DNA of 10,598 bases from an uncultured Faecalibacterium sp. (lineage in GTDB: Bacteria; Bacillota; Clostridia; Oscillospirales; Ruminococcaceae): the NCBI GenBank assembly GCA_900772565.1, contig CAAHET010000125.1:1-10598 (forward strand), written 5' to 3'. Below are positions 5,467 through 10,598 of this stretch, in pieces; the stretch's first letter is position 1, and every line of letters begins with the position of its first letter. A model generated the notes under the pieces. That model saw only the letters and a program-made list of their open reading frames with translations, was not told where the DNA came from and made no database searches. The position numbers and the translations under genes were made by a program.

Positions 5467-5817
5467 ATGGAGGTACACAGAGGAGAAGTTTTCTACGCCG
5501 ATCTTTCGCCGGTGGTGGGCTCGGAGCAGGGCGGTGTGCGCCCGGTGCTGATCGTACAGAACGAAATCGGCAACCGGCACAGCCCCACTGTGATCGCAGC
5601 GGCCATTACATCTCGGCTGGACAAGACCCGCCTGCCCACCCACATCAACATCCGGGCGGCGGACACCGGCCTTGCCAAGGACAGCGTGGTGCTGCTGGAG
5701 CAGATCCGCACACTGGATAAGCACCGACTGCGGGAGCGCGCCGGGCAGATCACCGCCGCTGATCAGAAGCGGGTGGATCAGGCATTGGATGTAAGCCTTG
5801 GGCTGAGCTCATACTGA
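5467..5817 (+). CDS. mazF: MazF/EndoA-type mRNA interferase
   Basis: This 116-residue protein closely follows B. subtilis EndoA (NdoA): RGEVFYADLSPVVGSEQGG, VRPVLIVQNEIGNRHSP, AAITSRLDKTRLPTH and LLEQIRTLDKHRL. EndoA cuts single-stranded mRNA at U^ACAU-type sites. The catalytic pair of that enzyme, R25 and T48, is present at the same positions, so the RNase should be active. The ATG at 5467 has a strong AGGAGGG site. No antitoxin (MazE/NdoAI) lies upstream: the 140-bp gap after acpS has no plausible reading frame. The antitoxin may be encoded elsewhere, or the protein may act as a solo RNase. A bidirectional terminator ends the unit. Confidence 0.95.
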   Translation: MEVHRGEVFYADLSPVVGSEQGGVRPVLIVQNEIGNRHSPTVIAAAITSRLDKTRLPTHINIRAADTGLAKDSVVLLEQIRTLDKHRLRERAGQITAADQKRVDQALDVSLGLSSY

Positions 5818-5830
5818 AAATTTCATTTAT

Positions 5831-5878
5831 AAAAATGGGGCACCGGAGCGTCCGCAGACGCTCCGGTGCCCCATTTTT
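5831..5878. terminator. Bidirectional terminator between mazF and the convergent oxidoreductase gene
   Basis: A perfect 22-bp stem (5831-5852 with 5857-5878) closes on a CGCA loop. The stem ends are AAAAAT and ATTTTT, so it works in both directions: for mazF from the left and for the minus-strand gene ending at 5901 from the right. Confidence 0.95.
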
Positions 5879-5900
5879 GCGGAAGAATATAAATACTTTT

Positions 5901-7217
5901 TTACAGCTGCTGCTTTGCCAGCACGTCAGAGGTAGGGGTCTGGAACACCGGGATGCCGGCATAGGGGTCGGCAGCGGTGTCGGCGGGCAGGCTCTTCATA
6001 TACTCATCCATGGCGACAGCCACCTTCTTGGCAACGGCCACAGCCTCCACCACGGTGCGTGCGCCCATGACGGCATCGCCGCCGGCAAACACGCCCTCGC
6101 GGGTGGTGCGGCCGTCCTCGCTGACGCTCAGCAGACCCTTCTGGTTGGTCTCGATGCCGGTCGTGGTCTTGACGAGGTTGCTCTCAGAGCCCTGACTGAC
6201 CGACACGATGACGCCGGTGTGGGGGTACAGAGTTTCGCTGCCCTCCACCTGCGTGAACTTACCGTCCTCGCCCTTGACGGTGTCGCGGCAGATCAGGCCG
6301 TTTTCCCGGATCTCCACCGGTGCCTTGCAGAAGCGGAAGCCCACGCCCTCCAGCTTGGCGTAGCTGACCTCGTACTCGGAAGCGCTGATGCAGCTTTCGT
6401 CCCGGCGGGCGTAGCAGGTGACGTGGCGGGCACCGTTGCGGATGGCGGTGCGGGCGCAGTCCATGGCGGAGTTGCCCACGCCGATGACAGCCACGTCATC
6501 GCCCAGACGGAAAGCCTTGGAGTTTGCCAGATAGTCGATGCCAAAGGCCACGTTGCCAAGGCTCTCGCCCTTGATGTGCATGGCGTTGGCCTTCCACAGA
6601 CCGGCACCGATGAACACGCTCTTGTAGCCGTCGCGGAACAGGTCATCGATGGTGATGGTCTTGCCGATGGTAGTGTTGGGGCGCACCTTGATGCCCTTCA
6701 GCTCCAGATGACGGTACTGGAAATCGTCCAGCACGCTGTCCGGCAGGCGGTAGTTGGGGATGCCGTAGCGCATCACGCCGCCGATCTTATCCCGGGCGTC
6801 AAAGATGGTCACATCGTAGCCCCAGCGTGCCAGCAGCACCGCGATGGTCAGGCCCGCCGGGCCGGAGCCCACCACAGCGGCTTTCATGCCATTTTTTGGG
6901 GCGGGGCCTGCGGTCATCTTGTTGGCGTAGGTGGTAGAGATATAGTCCTCGATGATGGAAAAGTGCACCGGGTCGTGGCTGGGCATCCGGTTGCGGATGC
7001 AGTGGCCCTCGCACTGCTTTTCGTGGTTGCACACCAGACTGCACACGGTGGTCAGGGGGTTGTTTTCAAACAGCATCCGGCCTGCATCGTCCATCTGGTT
7101 TGCCTTGAGCAGACGGATGACCTCCGGGATATTGGTGTGGATGGGGCAGCCCTCCTGACACATCGGCTTTTTGCAGCCGAGGCAGCGGTTGGCTTCGTCC
7201 AGAACATGAAGTGCCAT
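5901..7217 (-). CDS. NAD(P)-dependent FAD/Fe-S oxidoreductase, glutamate synthase small-subunit (GltD/SudA) family
   Basis: The product is 438 residues. The N-terminus has cysteines 12, 15, 20, 24 and 59, 63, 69, 73, the two 4Fe-4S sites of GltD-type domains. VVGSGPAGLTIAVL (115-128) is the FAD-binding GxGxxG, VIGVGNSAMD (244-253) the NAD(P)H site, and GVFAGGDAVMGARTVVEA (375-392) the second FAD block. Relatives feed electrons from NADPH to glutamate synthase (GltD), or form SudA/NfnB-type units with a ferredoxin-NADP reductase partner. Neither the large GltB subunit nor a SudB/NfnA partner is next to it, so the electron acceptor is unknown. The ATG at 7217 follows AAGGAGG; the frame is open further upstream but without a ribosome binding site. 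It is probably transcribed alone. Confidence 0.88.
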   Translation of the reverse strand: MALHVLDEANRCLGCKKPMCQEGCPIHTNIPEVIRLLKANQMDDAGRMLFENNPLTTVCSLVCNHEKQCEGHCIRNRMPSHDPVHFSIIEDYISTTYANKMTAGPAPKNGMKAAVVGSGPAGLTIAVLLARWGYDVTIFDARDKIGGVMRYGIPNYRLPDSVLDDFQYRHLELKGIKVRPNTTIGKTITIDDLFRDGYKSVFIGAGLWKANAMHIKGESLGNVAFGIDYLANSKAFRLGDDVAVIGVGNSAMDCARTAIRNGARHVTCYARRDESCISASEYEVSYAKLEGVGFRFCKAPVEIRENGLICRDTVKGEDGKFTQVEGSETLYPHTGVIVSVSQGSESNLVKTTTGIETNQKGLLSVSEDGRTTREGVFAGGDAVMGARTVVEAVAVAKKVAVAMDEYMKSLPADTAADPYAGIPVFQTPTSDVLAKQQL

Positions 7218-7293
7218 GGGTTCCTCCTTATGTTTCCCCTGCGGGGACAGTCGTTTTTTACAGGCTCGTTGTATCCAACATTGCATTGCTTTA

Positions 7294-7322
7294 ATCATAC
7301 ACCCGAACCGCGCCGGATACAA
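7294..7322 (-). promoter_or_regulatory. Probable promoter of the GltD-like gene
   Basis: On the minus strand TTGTAT (-35, 7317-7322), a 17-bp spacer and TATGAT (-10, 7294-7299). The -35 is one arm of a perfect 8-bp inverted repeat: GGATACAA (7315-7322) with TTGTATCC (7269-7276), 46 bp centre to centre. A second candidate uses TTGACA (7357-7362), overlapping the tmcAL stop codon, with TTTTAT (7334-7339) 17 bp away. Confidence 0.5.
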
Positions 7323-7358
7323 GAGGGCACAATATAAAATTTTTCACGTTATTTTTTG

Positions 7359-8561
7359 TCAATTCGTCAAAAAGATAATTTTTTGACGATATATCCCGCC
7401 CATCGGCTCCGGTTTTGCCCGGCACAGTGCGCCAAGGTCGCTGGCTCTGCTCTGGGCAGCAGCCATTTGGGCGCAGAGCTCGTTTTCCCGCGCCAGCCGC
7501 GCCAGCGAGTGGGACAGCGGCAGCGCCGTCTCCCCGGGCAGGGGCAGTGCTTCCTTGCGCGCACCCAGCAGGTGCAGGTAGGGCGGCAGCGCCGGGGTCT
7601 GGGCGGTGTAGCCCAGTGCCGCATCCATCGCCAGCCGCCGCATCCGCGCCCGGGGATAACGCACGGTGGTCAGGGCGTCCAGCAGGGCGGGCAGGCTTGC
7701 GGTCTCCCGCACAGCGTTTTCCAGCCGGTGCTCCAAGCCCTCGGATACTCCGCGCACCGTAGCAAAGGGAGTCTGGTCTGCGCAGGCTGCCCGCAGCAGT
7801 GCAAGCTCGCAGTGCCCCATGACCGCAAAATCCGTATACTTTCCGTCATATTCTACCTGTATATATAGTTTCAGCGCCTTTTCCGGCACATAAGGGGCCA
7901 GCGCCGCCGCACCGCCCTCCGCCCAGAGCGCCCGCAGGGCGCTGGCGCTGGCAAAGGCAGCGTGAGCGCTTTCGGTCAGCGCCTGCCCATGGTCTGCCCC
8001 CTGCCGGGGCAGGGCGATGGGCTGCATTTCTACATTTTGTTCTATGATGGCTTTACAATACTCTACGGCAAGATTATTGTTGGGTTTGTCCAGCAAGGCG
8101 GCAATGTCCGACCCCGGGCACAGCGCCTGCACCGCCGCCTGCCGGGCGGCGGCAAAGCTGCGCGCCCCGGCGGCAAGCTGCTGCCTGAGTGCGGCGCGGT
8201 ATTCCTCGCTGCACAGCACTCGGGCGGCTTTTTGCAGCAGGGCGGTGTCCGGGGTCTCTGCCCCAAAGACCAGCGCATCGCACCCGGCAGCGGCCAGAAT
8301 GCGTACCCCCGCCCGGGCAAAGGCCTCGGCACCGGCGCAGGCGCAGGGCGCAGGCAGGGCAAACACAAGGTCTGCCCCGCAGGCCAGCGCCGCCTGCACC
8401 CGCACCGTCTCCGGCAAAAGCGGCAGCGCACCCCGCTGGGTAAGCCCGCAGCTCATGGCAACAGCCACCCGCTGCGCCCCCAGTGCCCGCGCCTGCGCCA
8501 GCTGCCATGCGTGGCCGTTGTGGAAGGGGTCGTACTCCGCAATGATGCCTGCAAACTTCAT
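7359..8561 (-). CDS. tmcAL: tRNA(Met) cytidine acetate ligase
   Basis: The 400-residue product begins MKFAGIIAEYDPFHNGHAWQ. The HNGH at 14-17 is the nucleotidyltransferase HxGH motif, and AMSCGLTQRG and ACGADLVFALP fit the TmcAL (YlbM) pattern. TmcAL uses ATP and acetate to acetylate the wobble cytidine (ac4C34) of elongator tRNA-Met, unlike TmcA, which uses acetyl-CoA. The C-terminal half carries the helical, tRNA-binding part, less conserved. The ATG at 8561 follows AAAGGAG; the frame is open to 8669, but that stretch contains leader structures. The middle is very alanine-rich, matching the high G+C. It is divergent from ackA, which also handles acetate; whether that pairing has meaning is unclear. 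Confidence 0.92.
   Translation of the reverse strand: MKFAGIIAEYDPFHNGHAWQLAQARALGAQRVAVAMSCGLTQRGALPLLPETVRVQAALACGADLVFALPAPCACAGAEAFARAGVRILAAAGCDALVFGAETPDTALLQKAARVLCSEEYRAALRQQLAAGARSFAAARQAAVQALCPGSDIAALLDKPNNNLAVEYCKAIIEQNVEMQPIALPRQGADHGQALTESAHAAFASASALRALWAEGGAAALAPYVPEKALKLYIQVEYDGKYTDFAVMGHCELALLRAACADQTPFATVRGVSEGLEHRLENAVRETASLPALLDALTTVRYPRARMRRLAMDAALGYTAQTPALPPYLHLLGARKEALPLPGETALPLSHSLARLARENELCAQMAAAQSRASDLGALCRAKPEPMGGIYRQKIIFLTN
7364..7389. repeat. Perfect 10-bp inverted repeat in the last codons of tmcAL
   Basis: TCGTCAAAAA (7364-7373) and TTTTTGACGA (7380-7389) are separated by GATAAT. It lies over the final codons of tmcAL, next to a TTGACA box. No T-run follows on the minus strand, so it is a poor classic terminator. 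It could be a transcript-end hairpin or an operator for the downstream promoter. Confidence 0.5.
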
Positions 8562-8611
8562 GGAACTGCTCCTTTTCGCCGAAAGATTGTTAAATTTATA
8601 TCGGATATACA

Positions 8612-8648
8612 GAAAAATCCTGCCGTCTCCGGGATTTGTGGGCAGGAT
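8612..8648 (-). promoter_or_regulatory. Terminator-like hairpin in the tmcAL leader, candidate attenuator
   Basis: On the minus strand ATCCTGCC (8641-8648) pairs perfectly with GGCAGGAT (8617-8624) around a 16-nt loop. A run of five T residues follows (8613-8617, one of them also in the stem). It lies between the predicted tmcAL start of transcription (about 8709) and the tmcAL ribosome binding site, so it could stop transcription before the gene. The loop contains CCCGG, which could pair with an upstream CCGGG (within 8680-8690) as an alternative fold. Confidence 0.5.
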
Positions 8649-8670
8649 GTACAAAAACCTTGTACACAAG
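8648..8670. repeat. Nested dyads between tmcAL and ackA
   Basis: TGTACAA (8648-8654) and TTGTACA (8660-8666) form a perfect 7-bp dyad with a 5-bp centre. Overlapping it, CTTGT and ACAAG (8659-8670) form another around AC. This looks like a protein-binding site or a small hairpin in the tmcAL leader. It lies upstream of the ackA -35, so it could also affect ackA. Confidence 0.45.
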
Positions 8671-8696
8671 TTTTACCGCTTTGCCCGGGTTGCGCC

Positions 8697-8725
8697 TTGA
8701 AAAGCCGTCATCCCTATTATATAAT
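8697..8725 (+). promoter_or_regulatory. ackA promoter
   Basis: TTGAAA (-35, 8697-8702), a 17-bp spacer and perfect TATAAT (-10, 8720-8725). The -10 lies in the 12-bp palindrome TATTATATAATA (8715-8726). The leader is about 72 nt. Confidence 0.8.
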
Positions 8726-8744
8726 AAACATAGGAATCTGTAAA
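8716..8744 (-). promoter_or_regulatory. tmcAL promoter, sharing its -10 with ackA
   Basis: On the minus strand TTTACA (-35, 8739-8744), a 17-bp spacer and perfect TATAAT (-10, 8716-8721), inside the same palindrome as the ackA -10. RNA polymerase can bind in only one direction at a time, so the two genes should compete. The tmcAL leader would be about 148 nt. Confidence 0.65.
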
Positions 8745-8749
8745 ATTCT

Positions 8750-8775
8750 GTCCGCAGGTTTTTCAGGCTGCGGAC
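8750..8775 (+). promoter_or_regulatory. Hairpin in the ackA leader
   Basis: GTCCGCAG (8750-8757) and CTGCGGAC (8768-8775) form a perfect 8-bp stem with a 10-nt loop, ending 14 nt before the AGGAGG site. It has no T-run directly after it; it may stabilise the mRNA or tune translation. Confidence 0.55.
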
Positions 8776-8804
8776 GGTACAAAAATTTTCAGGAGGCAAC
8801 ACAG

Positions 8805-10004
8805 ATGAAAGTTCTGGTTATTAACTGCGGTTCTTCTTCCCTGAAGTATCAGCTGATCGATATGGACGGCGAGAAGGTGCTGTGCAAAGGCCTGTGCGAG
8901 CGCATTGGCATGGAGAGCAGCATGATCACTCACGAGGCCAACGGCACCAAGGCTACCACCCCGGCGATCTTCCCCACCCACACCGAGGCTTTTGCCGAGG
9001 TCGTGAAGAAGATGACCACCGGCGCCGGCAAGTGCATCAATGACGTGAGCGAGATCGACGCCATCGGCCACCGCGTCGTGCACGGCGGCGAGAAGTTCAA
9101 GAGCAGCTGCCTGATCACCGATGAGGTCATCAACACCCTGCGCGAGCTGAGCCCGCTGGCTCCCCTGCACAACCCCGCCGGTATTCTGGGTATCGAAGCC
9201 GCCCGCAAGGTGTTCGGCAACATTCCCATGGTAGCCGTGTTCGACACCGCTTTCCACAGCACCATGCCGCCGAAGGCTTATATGTACGCCATCCCCTACG
9301 AGTACTACGAGAAGTACGGCGTGCGCCGCTATGGCTTCCACGGCACCAGCCACAAGTATGTTGCCCACAAGGCAGCCGAGTATCTGGAGGAGCCCATTGA
9401 GCGCCTGAAGCTGATCACCTGCCATCTGGGCAACGGTTCTTCCATTGCCGCAGTCGATCAGGGCAAGGTGGTAGATACCTCCATGGGCATGACCCCGCTG
9501 GCCGGCCTGATGATGGGCACCCGCTGCGGCGATCTGGACCCCTCTGTGGTCAACTACCTGAAGTACACCCTGAACATCACCGGCCACGAGCTGGACGAGA
9601 TCCTGAACAAGAAGTCCGGCCTGCTGGGCATCTCCGGTGTTTCCAGCGACAAGCGTGACGTGGAAGAGGCTGCCGAGGCCGGCAACAAGCGCGCACAGCT
9701 GGCTTCCGATATGCTGAACTATCAGATCAAAAAGACCATCGGCAGCTACATTGCAGCCATGGGCGGCGTGGATGCCATCGTCTTTACCGGCGGCATCGGC
9801 GAGCACGATGCCATTGCCCGCGCAAAGATCTGCCACCACATGGATTGGCTGGGCATCCGCATCGACACCGAGAAGAACAAGCACCCCATTGGCGATGTGT
9901 GCGAGATCACCGCTTGGGGCGCAAAGGTGCGCACGCTGGTCATTGCTACCGATGAGGAGCTGATGATTGCCCGCGACACCAAGGAAGTCATCGAAGAGAA
10001 GTAA
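8805..10004 (+). CDS. ackA: Acetate kinase
   Basis: This 399-residue protein has the full family length. It converts acetyl phosphate and ADP to acetate and ATP, the energy-yielding end of acetate fermentation, and can run backwards to use acetate. Active-site residues known from the Methanosarcina enzyme are present with at most a one-residue shift: N7 (VINCGSSSLK), R90 (GHRVVHGGE), D147 (FDTAFHSTMP), H179 (YGFHGTSH), R240 (GTRCGDLDPS) and E384. HLGNGSS (207-213) and FTGGIGEHDA (327-336) form the nucleotide site. The ATG follows AGGAGG by 8 nt. No pta gene lies beside it, so acetyl phosphate must come from a distant phosphotransacetylase. It has its own promoter and terminator. Confidence 0.98.
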   Translation: MKVLVINCGSSSLKYQLIDMDGEKVLCKGLCERIGMESSMITHEANGTKATTPAIFPTHTEAFAEVVKKMTTGAGKCINDVSEIDAIGHRVVHGGEKFKSSCLITDEVINTLRELSPLAPLHNPAGILGIEAARKVFGNIPMVAVFDTAFHSTMPPKAYMYAIPYEYYEKYGVRRYGFHGTSHKYVAHKAAEYLEEPIERLKLITCHLGNGSSIAAVDQGKVVDTSMGMTPLAGLMMGTRCGDLDPSVVNYLKYTLNITGHELDEILNKKSGLLGISGVSSDKRDVEEAAEAGNKRAQLASDMLNYQIKKTIGSYIAAMGGVDAIVFTGGIGEHDAIARAKICHHMDWLGIRIDTEKNKHPIGDVCEITAWGAKVRTLVIATDEELMIARDTKEVIEEK

Positions 10005-10025
10005 GCTTTTCCCAAAGGGCTTTGC

Positions 10026-10061
10026 AGGGGCTGCTGCACATTCTGTGCGGCAGCCCCTTTT
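10026..10061 (+). terminator. ackA terminator
   Basis: A stem of about 14 bp with one T-G wobble (AGGGGCTGC and GCAC pairing with GTGC and GCAGCCCCT, 10026-10058) closes on ATTCT and ends in TTTT (10058-10061). Confidence 0.9.
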
Positions 10062-10148
10062 CTGTCCTTCCGGCGGTGATTTTACCCAAATATATGCTGT
10101 CGGTTTGTGCCATGTGTACAAATAAAAAGGCGAACGGTTGTTTTTTGG

Positions 10149-10177
10149 TTGACAAATCTCAAAAATAACGGTACAAT
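10149..10177 (+). promoter_or_regulatory. Promoter of the zinc-ribbon protein gene
   Basis: Perfect TTGACA (-35, 10149-10154), a 17-bp spacer and TACAAT (-10, 10172-10177). The start near 10184 gives a leader of about 130 nt. Confidence 0.8.
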
Positions 10178-10183
10178 AGGAAA

Positions 10184-10313
10184 GTCCTCAATCCGAGGGC
10201 ATTTATCTATTCAAGCCCCTGGTAAGCTTACTGATCAGCGCGATGGTCCCAAAACCAAAGGTATGGTTACAATCCTTCCGTGGGCAAGAACTAACTAAAG
10301 AGGAGATACTACT
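10184..10313 (+). promoter_or_regulatory. Long leader of the zinc-ribbon protein gene
   Basis: The 130-nt leader has CCTC/GAGG and GGGC/GCCC pairs near its start that exclude each other. It then has the palindromes GTAAGCTTAC (10222-10231) and CTGATCAG (10231-10238), and nested CCCA/TGGG and AACC/GGTT pairs at about 10248-10284. It ends with a GAGGAG ribosome binding site. I recognise no named riboswitch. Length and structure suggest post-transcriptional control, but this is inference. Confidence 0.4.
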
Positions 10314-10598
10314 ATGTTTGAAGACAAGACTCTGGTCTGCAAGGACTGCGGTAAGGAATTTGTTTGGACTGCCGGCGAGCAGGAGTTCTACGCTTCTCGC
10401 GGCTTCGAGAACCAGCCCCAGCGCTGCAAGCCCTGCCGTGACGCCCGCAAGAACGGCGGCGCACGCAGCAACAGCGGTGAGCGTCAGATGTTCGACGCTG
10501 TCTGCGCAGCTTGCGGCAAGACCTGCAAGGTTCCCTTCCAGCCCCGTGAGGACCGTCCGGTCTACTGCTCTGACTGCTTCGCTCGCATGAAGCAGAAC
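10314..10598 (+). CDS. Small zinc-ribbon protein with a CxxC-x17-CxxC domain (3' end outside window)
   Basis: The 95 codons present run in frame to the window end with no stop. The first half (MFEDKTLVCKDCGKEFVWTA, then QRCKPCRDARKNG) is a zinc-ribbon with pairs at C9/C12 and C38/C41, like the zf-trcl family. The second half has CAAC (64-67), exactly 17 residues, then CSDC (85-88), the CxxC-x17-CxxC domain. The linker (44-60) is basic, glycine- and serine-rich. Such proteins are common and often abundant in gut Clostridia; their role is unknown, with nucleic-acid binding a reasonable guess. Family members end soon after FARMKxN, so few residues are likely missing. The ATG at 10314 follows GAGGAG by 8 to 9 nt. 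Confidence 0.88.
   Translation, partial: MFEDKTLVCKDCGKEFVWTAGEQEFYASRGFENQPQRCKPCRDARKNGGARSNSGERQMFDAVCAACGKTCKVPFQPREDRPVYCSDCFARMKQN

Noticed and set aside
5835..7337. 500-codon open frame on the plus strand opposite the GltD-like gene
   Set aside because: It mirrors the third-position bias of the real gene, has no family motifs, and its translation is the glycine/valine/histidine-rich type seen in shadow frames. It also starts in the terminator stem.
7962..8804. In-frame upstream extension of ackA through the tmcAL region
   Set aside because: The extension covers tmcAL antisense, its leader and the ackA promoter. The true start at 8805 has AGGAGG and the family N-terminus.
8763..10121. 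452-codon open frame opposite ackA, and similar long frames opposite dus (3253-4461) and cysK (2234-3034)
   Set aside because: All are antisense shadows of well-identified genes with strong codon bias; no ribosome binding sites or recognisable domains.

Overview
The window reads as a chromosomal stretch of a moderately G+C-rich low-temperature-insensitive core region from a Gram-positive gut anaerobe, most likely a Faecalibacterium/Subdoligranulum-type member of the Oscillospiraceae (Ruminococcaceae). The support is the gene set (IreB, EndoA-type MazF, TmcAL, Rrf2 next to cysK), Bacillus-type ribosome binding sites, sigma-A-like promoters and an intergenic repeat of the style common in those genomes. 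The genus is inference; the Firmicutes/Clostridia level is well supported. No phage, CRISPR array, IS transposase or rRNA/tRNA gene is visible.

Layout, left to right. Minus strand: the first codons of purA (1-56), preceded by its promoter; then lrgB and lrgA, an overlapping membrane gene pair with its own promoter and two terminators; then an Rrf2-family regulator with three cysteines. The regulator is divergent from cysK (plus), and the 236-bp gap between them holds two back-to-back promoters and a dyad over the cysK transcription start. After cysK come a strong terminator, a palindrome-rich repeat of about 185 bp, and a tRNA-dihydrouridine synthase (plus). Then ireB (minus), divergent from acpS and an EndoA/MazF-type RNase (both plus), which end at a 22-bp perfect bidirectional terminator. 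Next come a GltD/SudA-like flavin/Fe-S oxidoreductase and tmcAL, both minus. tmcAL is divergent from ackA (plus), and the two promoters share a palindromic -10. The window ends in a small zinc-ribbon protein (plus, cut by the window end) behind a 130-nt leader.

Most genes are monocistronic housekeeping units. Visible functional links are: cysteine synthesis with a probable Fe-S/cysteine-responsive repressor (rrf2/cysK); tRNA modification at two places (Dus, TmcAL, the latter consuming acetate and ATP) beside acetate kinase; cell-envelope control (ireB, lrgAB); and fatty-acid carrier-protein activation (acpS) next to an RNA-cleaving toxin homologue that lacks a visible antitoxin.

The coding content is ordinary; I see no convincing undescribed multi-gene system. 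The points worth a second look are regulatory: an apparent ACG start for lrgA, the rrf2/cysK operator, the shared palindromic -10 plus attenuator-like hairpin before tmcAL, the antitoxin-less MazF with a two-hairpin leader, and the long leader of the zinc-ribbon gene.
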